A DNA stretch of 64,000 nt, taken from contig JBANSL010000002.1 of assembly GCA_037127255.1 (NCBI GenBank), positions 97,494,519 through 97,558,518 of the forward strand, written 5' to 3'. Position 1 is the stretch's first letter. Each line of letters begins with the position of its first letter. The notes under the pieces were generated by a model, which worked only from the letters and a program-made list of their open reading frames with translations, made no database searches and was not told the DNA's origin. The stretch comes from Persicaria tinctoria. Its lineage: Eukaryota; Streptophyta; Magnoliopsida; Caryophyllales; Polygonaceae. The position numbers and the translations under genes are program-made. Shown piece after piece: positions 12,686 to 26,198 of the stretch.

Positions 12686-13080
12686 TAAAGTCGAATTTAA
12701 CTTATATAAAAAAATAAAGTCGAATTTAACTTATATATATATAAAAAGTCGAATTTAACTTGGTTTTAGCCGAAAAGGAATGAATAAATAAATTACAAGG
12801 GGAAGCCTAGCCCTAGTAGAGTGTAGCTTTTTTCAATAGGGTAGACCTAAAAAGCTGATCTACCTTTTATTATTTCTCTTTTTTTTAATTATATTTTCAA
12901 AATGACCATAAAATACCTTTGGGTAACCCAAATTTTGGATAAGAGAATCAGCCTCCCCAATAAATTTGTTACGTGACATCGTATGTAGTGGAGATTCTCG
13001 CTTTACTCTATCTTTCACTCATTATAAAACCTTATGTATTGCAAATAATTTTGAATTTTTATTTTCTAAATTTTTAATAT
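12686..13080. repeat. Short tandem repeat and AT-rich spacer
   Basis: Three copies of an approximately 30-bp unit containing AAGTCGAATTTAACTT lie at about 12687-12762. The rest is AT-rich with no gene seen. Confidence 0.5.
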
Positions 13081-14254
13081 TTTTTCGTGGACATAAAAAA
13101 TATGTCCAATTTCAAGCCTAAGAAAAATAATTTTTTTGGCCATTTTAGAGGAGGATTTATCTGAAAACATCCTCAGTAAAGTCGTAGCTCTTGAAGTTTG
13201 CTTTCCCACGAGTCCTCAAACGCTCCGATCAGACCAACACATCTCTATCTCTTTATGAAAAAATATCGAGTATGTGTCTGTAACTCATGTTTTAAGGGAC
13301 ATTACCGCAATTCCGAGTCCATTTGGACATCCCGGGTGGGAGTTTTGTGGATGGATAACCTTAACAGCATCAAACCTTGTCTACTACGTACAAAGGATTT
13401 TGGATTTTCATTTTTTGAGATTTTGAGATTTTTTCGTGGACTAATCCCTTTGAAAAAAATTAAAAAATTGTCCAATTTCAAACCTAGGAAAAATGATTTT
13501 TTTGGCCCTTTTAGAGGAGGATTTCTCTGAAAACATCCTTAGTAAAGTCATAGATCTTGAAGTTACCTTTCCCACGAGTCTTCAAACACCCCGATCGAAC
13601 CAACGCATCTCTCTAACTGGCAAAAATACCAAGCATGTATCCATAACTTCCGTTCTAAGGGACATTACCGCAATTCCGGGCCCAGTTGTACGTCCCTGGT
13701 GGGATTTTTGTGTACGGATGGCCTTAACCGCATCACAACTTGCCTAGTATAAAGGAATTTGGATTTTCATTTTTTGAGATTTTGAGATTATTTCGTGCAC
13801 TAACTCGTTTGAAAAAAAGTAAAAAATCTGTCCAATTTCAAACCTAGGAAAAATGATTTTTTTGGCCATTTTAGAGGAGAATTTCTCCAAAAACATCCTC
13901 AGTAAAGTCGTAGCTCTTGAGGTTAGCTTTCCCACGAGTCCTCAAACGCCCCGATCGGACCAACACATCTCTCATTCTGGATAAAATATCGAGCATGTGT
14001 TTGTAACTCCTGTTCTACGGGACATCACTGCAATTCCGGGCCCCTTTAGACATCCCAGGTGGGAGTTTTGTGGACGGATGGCCTTAACAACATTACACAT
14101 TGCCTAGTGCAAAGGATTTTGGATTTTCATTCTTTAAGATTTTGAGATTTTTTTCGTGAACCAACCCCTTTGAAAAAAGTAAAAAAATTTGTCCAATTTC
14201 AAACCTAGACAAATGATTTTTTTGACCCTTTTAGAGGAGAATTTCTCTTAGAAC
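13081..14254 (+). repeat. ~358-bp tandem repeat, block 1
   Basis: About 3.3 monomers of 358-366 bp. The landmark TTTTAGAGGAG recurs near 13143, 13509, 13869 and 14229. Each monomer holds, in order: a TTTTAGAGGAGGATTTCTCT segment, AGTAAAGTCGTAGCTCTTGA, GCCCCGATCGGACCAACGCA, GAGCATGTGTCCGTAACTCC, CATTTGGACATCCCGGGTGG, GGCCTTAGCAGCATCACACC, and a TTTCAAACCTAGGAAAAATG segment. The array is broken at 14255 by an LTR insertion. Confidence 0.9.
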
Positions 14255-17200
14255 TGGTTGATATCAAGTACTAAGGTCGATATCGAGTGCCCTTCACTCG
14301 ATTTCGACTCTGCTTGTTTTTCTGCGTGCAGGTCCGAAGAGGATTTCGACTAACTTCAGTCGATATTGACCCACTTGAGTCGATATCAAGTGGTCTTCTC
14401 GTCGACGACAGGGCGATTTTGGAACTATTTAAGCGAGCGCTGACACGCTTCCTCGTGGATTCGATGCTGAAACCCTACCACTACATTGAGAGTGTAACAA
14501 CCCAGAATTATAATTTCCGGGTTACGTTTCAAGGGATAAAACCCCTTGTTCGGATCTTGCAATCCAGGTACGGGTCGAGGTTTCAAATTCAATTTTTAGG
14601 TCAATAATAAAGGGGGATTTCAAGCCCTAAAAACATCGAAGGGCCGTTGGGTACCCTTGACCTGTCCTAAGACTATGTCGCGGAATCCATTTCAAACGGA
14701 AGTAAGGCGAAAACAGAGTAAAGATACAAGTGTCACGGAAGAACCGGTCAAAACCAAAGCATGAGTGTTTAATTACCATTTTACTAAATTAGGATATTAG
14801 CCATATTCTTCGATTCGCCAACAGGGAACCCCGTCATATAGACATCGAGCACTCAAATCTGCAGAGAATACCTTTAAAAGAAGAACGGGGAAAGGAGTCA
14901 GATCGAGCCACTCATGCGGGACCGGCAGTCCTCGCTGAGGCCACATAGTATGTGCTATACTTAATAAAGATGCTCTAATGCAGTACGAAATTCAAACACA
15001 CTAGCATGCTCCTAGTTCATAATAATGTGCAGAAATACTGTAAAGGGGCCCAAGACAATGCCAAGTGGCATATCCCTCTCCTACCTCCACCCCTTCCGAT
15101 AGGTGGAGACTGACCAGCTCGTGAATGCATTCATTCATAATCGGGGGGCACGCATGCCTAACCCGCTCCACAATAAAGCCCGCAGGCATAATATAAGGAA
15201 GTCATGACTCGATTGACTCAGGGTACCCGATGAGGCTGGGCTACCCTATGACCCTAGCAAAGACTCTAGGACTATCACAGATAACGGCCGTTCTGTTTCA
15301 AACGCATAAAGTAAACAGATGCTCAATCAATTAGTGCAACCTAAACATGATACTACATGGCATGCTTTTATGCATATGCAACACCTAACATAAAATGCAA
15401 CAACGGGCATGAATGTCCAACCTGAGTAAGCCCTCTAGGGAACTTACCTGAAGATGCAGAACAGCAAGATAACACAAGCAAGGGCCCAATGCAAGTCCAA
15501 AGCAATCCAAAAGCAATACCCCTATCATCAAGCCACTTCCGTAAGCTACCAGACTAGCATTCACACACACGAACCCAAGTTCTCAACATACTCGAAACCA
15601 ATCGATAATGAAACCATTTTCCAAAACCTTTAGCTTAGATCAGCATCAACCAAAATCATTTACTTCCAATCGACCCCATTGATAAAATCGTACCAACCGT
15701 ATTTTCCAAACTCTTAAATCCCCCAATTAAGTCAACTCGTATTCAAAATAATTTCTCAAATCATACTTGGCCAAATTCCGACATTTATCATTTAAATCCT
15801 TAACAATATTCCCAAAATCATTTTATGAACACAATCCCGGCATGTTTATTTTCAAAATCATTTCATAAATAAAATCCGACATTTAGTCACAAAATAATTC
15901 TATTTTCACAACCATATTTATAAATCATAACTCATAATTCATTTCAAATTCCTAAAATCACAATTTAGAACAACACTAAATACATATCCCAAATAATGTC
16001 TCCTTTAAACCATTTTATAATATAAAATAATAATTTCAGAATTATATATCCTTAAAACATAATATTTTAGTAATACTACTAATTTAGTAATCAAATAAAC
16101 ATCATATAAATAATACATAACAACACATAAACATTAACCCAAAGCCAAAGAAATTGAATGCTGGCCGGCCCAACCCGAGACAAAAACAAGCCCAACTGAA
16201 TCCAAACCTCTCAACCCGGAAAAGAAGCCCAACCCGAAACCTTATAACCCGAAAGCTAGAATCCGGATCTGGCCCAATAGAAAAGAAAGAAGAAGGCCCA
16301 GGCCAACCCATCTGATTGAAGACCCCAAACCCGAACCGGTTCCCAGGAAAAAAGAAAAAAAAGAATCCGGTTTGCCTTGAACCCGCCTTCCCCAATAGAA
16401 CAGGCCCCTGTCCGACGTTGCGCGGCGGAAGAAGAAGGGAGAAGAGGAGGGGCTTCTCACCGGCGGTTCCCGACCCCAAGGCTCGCTCAATCGGACCGAC
16501 ATTAATTCCGACCCCAACCCAGGCAATGAGAGCTAAACGCGAGAGAAGGAGACTCACCGAGGGACTCAAAACGTCGCCGGAAAACTCGATCCGCCCGATT
16601 CGGCTTCGGAGGCAGCGAAGGAAGCTCTGAGGGGCCTGGTTTTGGACGTAAAAGGTTATAAATGTGGGTCTTTAAGGGGTTTCGATTCGGAACAGAGGAT
16701 CGAAGGCTTACCGAGGCTTCTCACGCGAGACAGGGTAGATGGGCTCGGCGTCAGTGGCTCAGGGCCGCTCCTGGGTTGCTGCTCGGTTCGTCGGTGCTGG
16801 GAGAAGGAGGCCGATCCTGCTCGTCACCAAGGAAGGAGGAGCAAGGGGGGATGTTGGGCTCTCCTCTCGGCAACCAGGACGGGGGAATAGAGGCTGCGGT
16901 GGAGGCGTGGCTGGGGAGCGTGACGACGGCGGTGACTGGAATTGGTGGTGCAGAGGTGAGGTGCGGCGATATGGGGCTGGAAAATGGAGGAGGAGGGGTG
17001 TGGTATCTCCTCTTCGGCAAGACTCAAAGAGGGATGGATGAAGGGGTGAGTTTGTGTTGTCTGTACTCCAAATTAAAGATAAGAATTGAGGGGATGAGTT
17101 TTCTGAAATTATGGGGAGCTGGGTTCAAACAAAAAGGAGAAGGTAGGAGCCTGCTGCACTACACAAGCTAGGAAAGGAGGAGAGAGGCATGGGGAGCTAT

Positions 17201-17880
17201 CAGGTTTTGGGCACAAGGAAAGGGGAGCAAGGTTTGTCATTATGCCCAAAAGAGAGTGCACAACTTGGGAGAGAAAGGATAAGATTTGCCACAATTGGAT
17301 GGGAGGAAGGAGGGAGGAAGCTTTTGCTTCAATTCAACACAAGGAAATCACACAGGGATGGATTTCGGATGGACATTGAGAAAGAAGACAAAGGTGAGGG
17401 AGGAGGAAAGAAAAAGGGAAAAAAGAGAAAATAAGAGGGGTCCCAAAATCACAATTCAAGTACCCGGAAATAAATCTTGAAACCCGATCTCTCTCAACCT
17501 TATCCCGACTCAATTCAAAACGATTTTTAAATTTCCAAATTCGAGTTTAATTAATAAAATCCAAATATCATTTTTCCGAATTTTTGACATATGAAAGCAG
17601 AATAAGGTCTACTTTGCATAAATTTTAAAATTTTGCCGGAATCCGCTTTAATAGTTTCGAGTTCGATTTATTAAATTTAGGACGAGTTTTTCTTAAAATA
17701 TTCGATTTAAATTCATTTTTCTGAAAATTAGGATTTAAAAATCCGAGCCTTTACAGAGAGGGATTCTTGTGTTTTATTTGATTGGACATAGAGTTGGTTT
17801 AGTTCTTATATTTGATATTTATTTCATAACTAGATTCTCCTCCATAACAAATTTTGGAGCCGTTGTCGGGGAAGTCGTAG
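14255..17880 (+). mobile_element. LTR plus PBS stub of a Ty3/gypsy-type element, interrupted
   Basis: Two pieces, 14255-14492 and 17756-17880, form one interrupted LTR-like sequence inserted in the satellite. It appears to start TGGTTGATATC, carries several TCGATATCGAGT-like palindromic motifs (14255-14400), and ends near CCATAACA. This is followed by TTTTGGAGCCGTTGTCGGGG (17853-17872), which resembles the primer-binding site next to a gypsy 5' LTR. Satellite resumes at 17881. There is no internal coding region, so only an LTR and its PBS remain. Confidence 0.55.
14488..17760 (+). mobile_element. Solo LTR, 3.26 kb, chromovirus/Tekay-like
   Basis: The sequence 14493-17755 starts TGTAACAACCC and ends GAGCCTTTACA. 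It is bounded by the 5-bp duplication GAGAG (14488-14492 and 17756-17760). A single long LTR without internal region or second LTR is the product of LTR-LTR recombination. TGTRACAACCC starts and LTRs over 2 kb are what I recall of Tekay/Del-type gypsy elements, so that lineage is inferred. The many GC-rich open frames at 16.1-17.5 kb on both strands lie wholly inside this LTR and are not genes. The LTR is inserted in the LTR/PBS stub at 14255-17880. Confidence 0.8.
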
Positions 17881-19007
17881 ATCCTCAGTAAAGTCGTAAA
17901 TCTTGAAGTTAGCTTTCTCATGATTCCTAAAATGCCCCGATCGGACCAACATATCTCTCGTTTTGGCAAAAATATCGAGCATGTGTTCGTAACTCCTATT
18001 CTAAGGGATATTACTTCCATTCCGGGCCCATTTGGACATCCCGGGTGGGAGTTTTGTGACCGGATGACCTTAGCAGCATCACACCTTGCCTAGTGCAAAG
18101 GATTTTGGATTTTCATTTTTCGAGATTTTTTAGATTTTTTCGTGTACTAACCCCTTTGAAAAAAAGTCAAAAATTGGTCCAATTTCAAACCTAGGAAAAA
18201 TGATTTCTCTGGCCCTTTTAGAGGAGGATTTCTTTGAAAAATTCCTCAGTAAAGTCGTAGCTCTTGAAGTTAGCTTTCCCAAGAGTCCTCAAACGCCCTG
18301 ATCGGACCAACGCATCTCTCGTTCTGGTAAAAATACCAAACATGTATCTGTAACTCCTGTTCTAAGGGACATTACTGCAATTCCGGGCCCATTCGGACAT
18401 CCCGGGTGGGAGTTTTGTGGCAGGATAGCCTTAGCTGCATCACACCTTGCCTAGTGCAAAGGATTTTGGATTTTCATTTTTCGAGAGTTTTAGATTATTT
18501 CGTGTACTAACCCCTTTGAACAAAGTCAAAAATTGGTCCAATCCCAAACATGGGAAAAATGATTTTTCTGGCCCTTTTAGAGGAGGATTTCTCTGAAAAC
18601 GTCATCGGAAAAGTCGTAGCTCTTGAAGTTAGCTTTCTAACGAGTCTTCAAATGCCCCGATCAGATCAACGCATCTCTCGTTCTGGAAAAAATACCGAGC
18701 ATGTGTTCGTAACTCCTTTTCTATGAGATATTACTTCAATTCGGGCCCATTTGGACATCCCGGGTTTGAGTTTTTTGGCCGGATGGCCTTAGCAGCATCA
18801 CACCTTTCCTAGTAAAAAGGATTTTGGATTTTGATTATTCGAAATTTTTAGATTTTTTCGTGTAATAAACCCTTTGAAAAAAGTCGAAAAATTTGTCCAA
18901 TTTCAAACCTAGAAAAAATGAGTATTCTGGCCCTTTTAGAAGAGGATTTCTTTGAAAACATACGAAGTAAAGTCTTATCTCTTGAAGTTATCTTTCCAAC
19001 GAGTCCT
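17881..19007 (+). repeat. ~358-bp tandem repeat, block 2
   Basis: About three further monomers in the same orientation as block 1, cut at 19007 by a solo LTR insertion. Confidence 0.9.
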
Positions 19008-20484
19008 TGATAGCATCTATTTAGCAATGATTATAGGGCATGTTTGCATCGGGGTTTGGGCCTTTGAGTTAAGTATTATATATATTTTTGGCCCTTTTTG
19101 GTTTAGTTTGGTGGAATCGGTGTCTACCGCTCGTTTGTTGTGATTTCAGGTGCTTTTGAGCGGTTTCGGTGCCAATAAGAGAGCTAAGGGAGAATGACGA
19201 GCTTCGAGGTTTCTTGGTACACTTAGAAGGCGTCAAAGATGAACTAGGAGGGACGGAATCAAGGATGTGGAGCACGGAAATCGAGGCGCGCTTGGCAAGA
19301 GACGAGGAAGCAAGGAAAGGCATACACTCGGTCGAGTGCCATATACACTCGAGCAGTTATGGTCTCGAGTGGCCTCCAGTACTTTACAGAACCAAACACT
19401 CGGCCGAGTGCCTTTGACACTCGAGATGTGTTATGCCCGAGTGTCGTCCCCTGAACCGTTTTTCTTCCGTTTTTAATTTATTTTTATTGAGGGGGTATTT
19501 AAGGGACGTTTTTTAGAGAACCAAGGAGGCCGAAAAATTTGACATTGTTGAGGGCTATTTGGAAGAACTTTGTGAGAACCCGAAGCGGAGATTCGAATCG
19601 TTTCAATTCAGAATTGGTACTTTCCCTCTTGTCTCTTATTTGTCTTTGATTTCTATGCTTAGTCTAATCGAATTGAATATGAGAATCTCCATGCTAGGCT
19701 AGTTCTCCTTGTTCTAGGGTTAGGGATAATCCCGGCGATGCGGAAATAGACTTGCTCTTCATATCGCCCGAATGATCTCTCATTTGAATTGTGATTTAAT
19801 CCTATTGTACTTAATCTAATCGATGTGAATTGGTTAGACCTGATTTAGGGTTTGAGATCGAAAGAAGATAACCCTAAGTTGGAATCTAGATGGTGAATTG
19901 AGACCGAAAGGTGATCTGATCCATCAGAACTATAGGATTAAGCCTAAAGTTTAATTGTGCGAAAGTGAATTAAGCTTTTTGAGGATTAATAGGTTGTCGT
20001 CGAAATCTTAGGTTATAGTGATATTGATTGAGATCGAAAGGAGATATTGATATGATTATCACCTAGATTCTAAGAGCTAAAAGGGTCTGAATTGGTTGCA
20101 TGAGACCGAAATGAGATTGTTATCCAATTCAGACACATTTGCATTGAGAGTCTGAGACCGAAAGGAGATTTGCAATTACATTAGATAACCTACCTTCACA
20201 TAGAATTGGAAATGATTCGGGTGAGACTACATTTTGGTCCATTGAGGATGCATCGTTCGCAGAATCCCTAGCCCTGGAATGTCTCTCACATATATATTTC
20301 TCATCATTCTATTGTTATTTGTCACTTTCAATTATAAATTCTCTTAAATTGTTTTCTACTTTTGGGCTTGGTCAAACCGGTTTAAAGCTAATAATTGGTA
20401 TTCCACCAGTCCTTGTGATACGACACTTGAATACTACAATTGACACCGTATTCTTGCGGGGTTGGTTTTAGCAACATCAGTCCT
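19003..20484 (+). mobile_element. Solo LTR, 1.47 kb, gypsy-type
   Basis: LTR 19008-20479 starts TGATAGCATC and ends GCAACATCA, flanked by the target duplication GTCCT (19003-19007 and 20480-20484) inside a satellite monomer. The 3' end (GATACGACACTTGAATAC, then CTTGCGGGG) resembles U5 of plant Ty3/gypsy LTRs. Between 19326 and 19440 are several palindromic motifs such as CACTCGGTCGAGTG, CACTCGGCCGAGTG and CACTCGAG. No internal region is left. The open frames inside it are not genes. Confidence 0.85.
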
Positions 20485-23400
20485 CAAACGTCCCGATCGG
20501 ACAAATGCATCTCTCATTCTGGAAAAAATACCGAGCATGCATGTGTCCGTTACTTCTTTTCTATGAGATATTACTGCAATTTCGGGCCCATTTAGACATC
20601 CCGGGTGGGAGTTTTGTGGTTGAATGGCCTTAGCAGCATCACACCTTTCCTAGTGCAAAGGATTTTGAATTTTAATTATTCGAGATCATTAGATTTTTTC
20701 GTGTACTAACCCCTTTGAAAAAAGTAAAAAATTTGTCCAATTTCAAACCTAGAAAAAAGTACTATTCTGGCCCTTTTAGAAGAGGATTTCTCTGAAAACA
20801 CACTAAGTAAAGTCTTATATTTTGAAGTTAGCTTTCCAACGAGTCTTCAAACGCCCCGATCGGACCAACGCATCTCTCATTCTGGAAAAAATACTGAGCA
20901 TGTGTCCGTAACTCCTTTTCTATGAGATATTACTGCAATTCCGGACCCATTTGGACATCCCGGGTGGGAGTTTTGTGGCCGGATGGCCTTAGCAGCATCA
21001 CACCTTCCTAGTGCAAATGATTTTGGATTTTCATTTTTTGATATTTTTAATTTTTTTGGTGGACTAAACCATTTGAAAAAAGTAAAAAATTAGTCCAATT
21101 TCAAACCTAGGAAAAATGATTTTTTCAGCCTATTTAGAGGAGGATTTCTCTGAAAACATCTTCATTAAAGTCGTATCTCTTGAATTTAGCTTTCCCACGA
21201 GTCCTCAAACCCCCAGATCAGACCAACGCATCTCTCGATTTGGCAAAAATACCGAGCATGTGTCCGTAACTCATGTTCTAAAGGATATTACTGCAATTCC
21301 GTGCCCATTTGAACATCCCGGGTTGGAGTTTTGTGGCCAGATGGCCTTAACAACATCTCACCTTTCCTAGTGCAAAGGATTTTGGATTTTCATTTTTCAA
21401 TATTTATAGAATTTTTCGTGTACTAACCCCTTTGAAAAAAGTAAAAAAATTGTCCAATTTCAAACCTAGAAAAAATGATTATTCTTGCCCTTTTAGAGGA
21501 GGATTTCTCTGAAAACATACTAAGTAAAGTCTTAGCTATTGAAGTTATCTTTGCACCGAGTCCTCAAACGCCGCTATTGGACCAACGCATCCCTCGTTTT
21601 GGTAAAAATACCGAGCATGTGTCCGTAACTCCTTTTCTATGAGATATTACTGCAATTCTGGGCCCATTCGGACATCCCGGGTGGGAGTTTTGTGGCCGGA
21701 TGGCCTTAGTAGCATCACACCTTCCTAGTGTAAAGGATTTTGAATTTTCATTTTTCGAGATTTTTAAATTTTTTCGTGGAATAACCTCTTTGAAAAAAGT
21801 CAAAAATTAGTCCAATTTCAAACCTAGGAAAAATGATTTTTCTGGCCCTTTTAGAGGCGGATTTCTCTGAAAACTTCCTCAGTAAAGTCGTAGCTCTTGA
21901 ATTTAGCTTTTCCACGAGTCCTCAAACGCCCCGATTAGACCAACGAATCTCTTGTTCTGGTAAAAATACCGAGCATGTGTTCGTAACTCCTGTTCTAAGG
22001 GATACTACTGCAATTCCGGCCCATTTGGACATCCCGGGAGGGAGTTTTGTGGCCGAATGGACTTAGCTGCATCACACCTTGTCTAGTGCAAAGGATTTTG
22101 GATTTTCATTTTTCGAGAGTTTTAGATTATTTCGTGTACTAACCCCTTTGAACAAAGTCAAAAATTGGTCCAATCTCAAACATAGGAAAAATGATTTTTC
22201 TGGCCCTTTTAGAGGAGGATTTCTCTGAAAACGTCCTCAGAAAAGTCGTAGCTCTTGAAGTTAGCTTTCTAACGAGTCTTCAAATGCCCCGATCGGATCA
22301 GCGCATCTCTCGTTCTGGAAAAAATACCGAGCATGTGTCCATAAATCCTTTTCTAAGGGAAACTACTGCAATTCCGGGCCCATTTGGACATCCCGGGTGG
22401 GAGTTTTGTGGCCGGATGGCCTTAGAAGCATCACACCTTTCCTAGTGCAAACGATTTTGGATTTTCATTTTTCGAGATTTTAGATTTTTTCGTGTACTAA
22501 CCCCTTGGAAAAAAGTCAAAAATGTGTCCAATTTCAAACCTAGAAAAAATGTTTATTCTAGCCCTTTTAGATGAGGATTTCTCTGAAAACTTCCTCAGAA
22601 AAGTCGTAGCTCTTGAATTTAGCTTTCCGACAAGTCCTCAAACGCCCTGATCGGACCAACGCATCTCTCGTTCCAGAAAAAATATCGAGCATGTGTCCGT
22701 AACTTCTGTTCTAAGGGCTATTACTGCAATTCCGGGCCCAATTAGGAATCCCGGGTTGGAGTTTTGCGGCTAGATGGCCTTAGCAGCATCACACCTTGCC
22801 TAATGCAAACGATTTTGGATTTTTATTTTTCGAGATTTTTAGATTTTTTTCGTGTACTATAACCCCTTTGAAAAAAGTCAAAAATTGGTCTAATTTCAAA
22901 CCTAGGAAAAATGATTTTTCTGGCCCTTTTAGTGGAGGATTTCTCTGAAAACTTCCTTAGTAAAGTCGTAGCTCTTGAAGTTAGCTTTTCCACGAGTCCT
23001 CAAACACCCCGATCAAACCAACACATCTCTCGTTTTAATAAAAATACCAAGCATGTGTTCGTAACTCCTATTTAGAGGGATATTACTGCAATTCCGGGCC
23101 CATTCGGACATCCCGGTTGAGAGTTTTGTGGCCGGATGGTCTTAGCTGCATCACACATTTCCTAGTGCAAAGGATTATGGATTTTCATTTTTCTAGATTT
23201 TTAGATTATTTCGTGTAGTAACATCTTTGAAAAAAGTCAAAAATTGGTCCAATTTCAAACCTAGGAAAAATAATTTTTCTGGCCCTTTTGGAGGAGGATT
23301 TCTCTGAAAACTTCCTCGAAAAAGGGGTAGCTCTTGAAGTTAGCTTTTGAACGAGTCCTCAAACGCCCTGATCGAACTAATGCATCTCTCGTTCTGGAAA

Positions 23401-24342
23401 AAATACCGAACATGTGTCCGTAACTCATGTTCTAAGGGATATTACTGCAATTCCGGACCCATTTTGACATCACGGGTGGGAGTTTTGTGGCCGGATGGCC
23501 TTAGAAGTATCACACCTTGCCTAGTACAAACGATTTTGGAATTTCATTTTTCGGGATTTTTAGATTTTTTCGTGTACTAACCCCTTTGAAAAAAGTAAAA
23601 AATTGGTCCAATTTCAAACCTAGGAAAAATGATTTTTCTGGCCCTTTTAGAGGAGGATTTATCTGAAAACTTCCTCAGTAAAGTCGTAGCTCTTGAAGTT
23701 AGCTTTCCCACGAGTCCTCAAACGCCCCGATCGGACCAATGCCTCTCGTTCTGACAAAAATACCAAGCATGTGTCCGTAACTCCTTTTCTAAGGGATATT
23801 ACTTCAATTCCGGGCCCATTGGGACATCCCGAGTGGGAGTTCTGTGGCCGGATGGCCTTAGCTGCATCAACCTTGCCTAGTGCAAAACATTTTGGATTAT
23901 CATTTTTTGAGATTTTTAGATTTTTCCGTGGATTAACCCCTTTGAATAAAGTCAAAAATTGGTTCAATTTCAATCCTTGGAAAAATGATTTTTCTGTCCC
24001 TTTTAGAGGAGGATTTCTCTAAAGTATCTTTAGTAAAGTCATAGCTCTTGAAGTTAGCTTTTCCTCGAGTCCTCAAATGCCTCGATCGGAACAGCGCATC
24101 TCTCGTTCTAGCAAAAATACCGAGCATGTCTCCGTAACTTCTTTTCTAAGGGATATTACTTCAATTCCTGGCCCATTTGGATATCCCGGGTTGGAGTTTT
24201 GTGGTCGGAGAGCCTTAGCAGCATCTCACATTTCCTAGTGCAAAGGATTTTGGATTTTTATTTCTCGAGATTTTTAGATTTTTTCGTGTACTGACCCCTT
24301 TGAAAAAAGTAAAATTTTTATTTCAAACCTAGACAAAATGAT
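20485..24342 (+). repeat. ~358-bp tandem repeat, block 3
   Basis: The longest uninterrupted run, about 10-11 monomers. The same segment starts at 21116, 21474, 21833 and 22191, giving a period of 358-359 bp. Monomers differ by scattered substitutions and small indels, so the array is not recently homogenised. Confidence 0.92.
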
Positions 24343-24586
24343 TATTGGGGCGTTTGAGAACTCGTGGGAAAGCTAACTTCAAGAGCTATGACTTTACTGT
24401 GGAAGTTTTCAGAGAAATCCTCCTCTAAAAGGGCCAGAAAAATCTTTTTTCCTAGGTTTGAAATTGGACCGATTTTTGACTTTTTTCAAAGGGGCTAGTA
24501 CACGAAAAAATCTAAAAATCTCAAAAAATGAAAATCCAAAATCGTTTGCACTAGGTTAGGTGTGATGCTGCTAAGGCCATCCCGCA
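24343..24586 (-). repeat. Inverted satellite segment
   Basis: About 244 bp of the same monomer in reverse orientation (reads GGGGCGTTTGAGAACTCGTG at the left and GGTGTGATGCTGCTAAGGCC at the right), with direct-orientation monomers on both sides. It marks an inversion or rearrangement breakpoint. Confidence 0.85.
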
Positions 24587-26148
24587 ACAGTGCAAAGGAG
24601 TTATGATTTTCATTTTTCAAGATTTTTAGATTTTTTCGTGTACTAACCCCTTTGAAAAAGTAAAAAATTGGTCCAATTTCAAACATAGGAAAAATGATTT
24701 TTCTGGCCCTTTTATAGGAGGATTTTTCTGAAAATTTCCTCAGTAAAGTCGTATCTCTTGAAGTTAGCTTTCCCATGAGTCTTCAAACGCACCGATTGAA
24801 CCAACACATATCTAGTTCTGGCAAAAATACTGAGCATTTGTCTGTAACTCCTGTTCTAAGGGATATTAGTGCAATTCCGAGCCCATTTTGACATCCCGGG
24901 TGAGTGTTTTTTGGCCGGATGGCCTTAGCAGCACCACACCTTGCCTAGTGCAAAGGAATTTGAATTTTCATTTTTTGAGATTTTTAGATTTTTTTTCGTT
25001 GACTAACCCCTTCGAAAAAAGTCAAAATTTTGTCCAATTTCAAACCTTGGAAAAATGATTTTTTTGGCTCTTTTAGATGAAGATTTCTCTGAAAACATCT
25101 TCAATAAAAGTCGTAGCTCTTGAAATTAGCTTTCCCACGAGGCTTCAAATGCCCCGATTGAACCAACACATCTCTCGTTTTGACAAAATTCTCGAGCATG
25201 TGTCCATGACTCTTGTTCTAAGGGACATTATCGCAATTTCGGTCCCATTTGGGCATCCCAGGTGGGAGTTTTGTGGCTGGATGGCCTTAGCAGTATCACA
25301 CCGTGCCTAGTGCAAAGAATTTTGGATTTTCATTTTTTGAGATTTTTAGATTTTTTTCATGGACTAATCCCTTCGAAAAAAAGTCAAAATTTTGTCCAAT
25401 TTCAAACCTTGGATTTTTTAGGCCCTTTTAGAGGAAGATTTCTCTGAAAACATCCTCAGTAAAATCGTAGCTCCTGAAGTTGGCTTTCCCACGAGTCCTC
25501 AAACGCCGCGAGAAGACCGACGCATCTCTCGTTCCGGCAAAAATACCGAGCATGCGTCCACAACTCCTGTTCTAAGGGACATTACCGCAATTCCGGGCCC
25601 ATTTGGACATCCCGGGTGGAAGTTTTGTGGCCGGATGGCCTTAGCAGCATCACACCTTATCTAGTGCAAAGGATTTTGGATTTTCAATTTTTGAGATTTT
25701 GAGATTTTTTCGTTTACTAACCCCTTTGAAAAAGTAAAAAATTGGTCCAATTTCAAACCTAGGAAAAATGATTTTTCTGGCCCTTTTATAGGAGGATTTC
25801 TCTGAAAATTTCCTTAGTACAGTCGTATCTCTTGAAGTTAGCTTTTCCATGAGTCTTCAAACGCACCGATCGAACCAACGCATATCTAGTTCTGGCAAAA
25901 ATACTGAGCATTTGTCCGTAACTCATGTTCTAAGGGATATTAGTGCAATTTTGGGCCCATTTTGACATCCTGGGTGGGAGTTTTTTGGCCGGATGGCCTT
26001 AGCAGCATCACACCTTGCCTAGTGCAAAGGAATTTGGATTTTGATTTTTTGATATTTTTAGATTTTTTTCGTTGACTAACCCCTTCGAAAAAAGTCAAAA
26101 TTTTGTCCAATTTCAAACCTTGGAAAAATGATTTTTTTGGCCCTTTTG
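24587..26148 (+). repeat. ~358-bp tandem repeat, block 4
   Basis: About 4.4 monomers in direct orientation, ending inside a GGCCCTTTT segment where the LTR-retrotransposon array begins. Confidence 0.9.
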
Positions 26149-26198
26149 TGTGACTTCAACGGCGCCTCGTAGGACTTTCCCTGGCAACGGCGCCAATT

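Noticed and set aside
16102..17480. Cluster of GC-rich open frames of 60-169 codons on both strands
   Set aside because: They lie wholly inside a solo LTR with TSDs, overlap on both strands, and show no domain; GC-rich LTR composition explains them.
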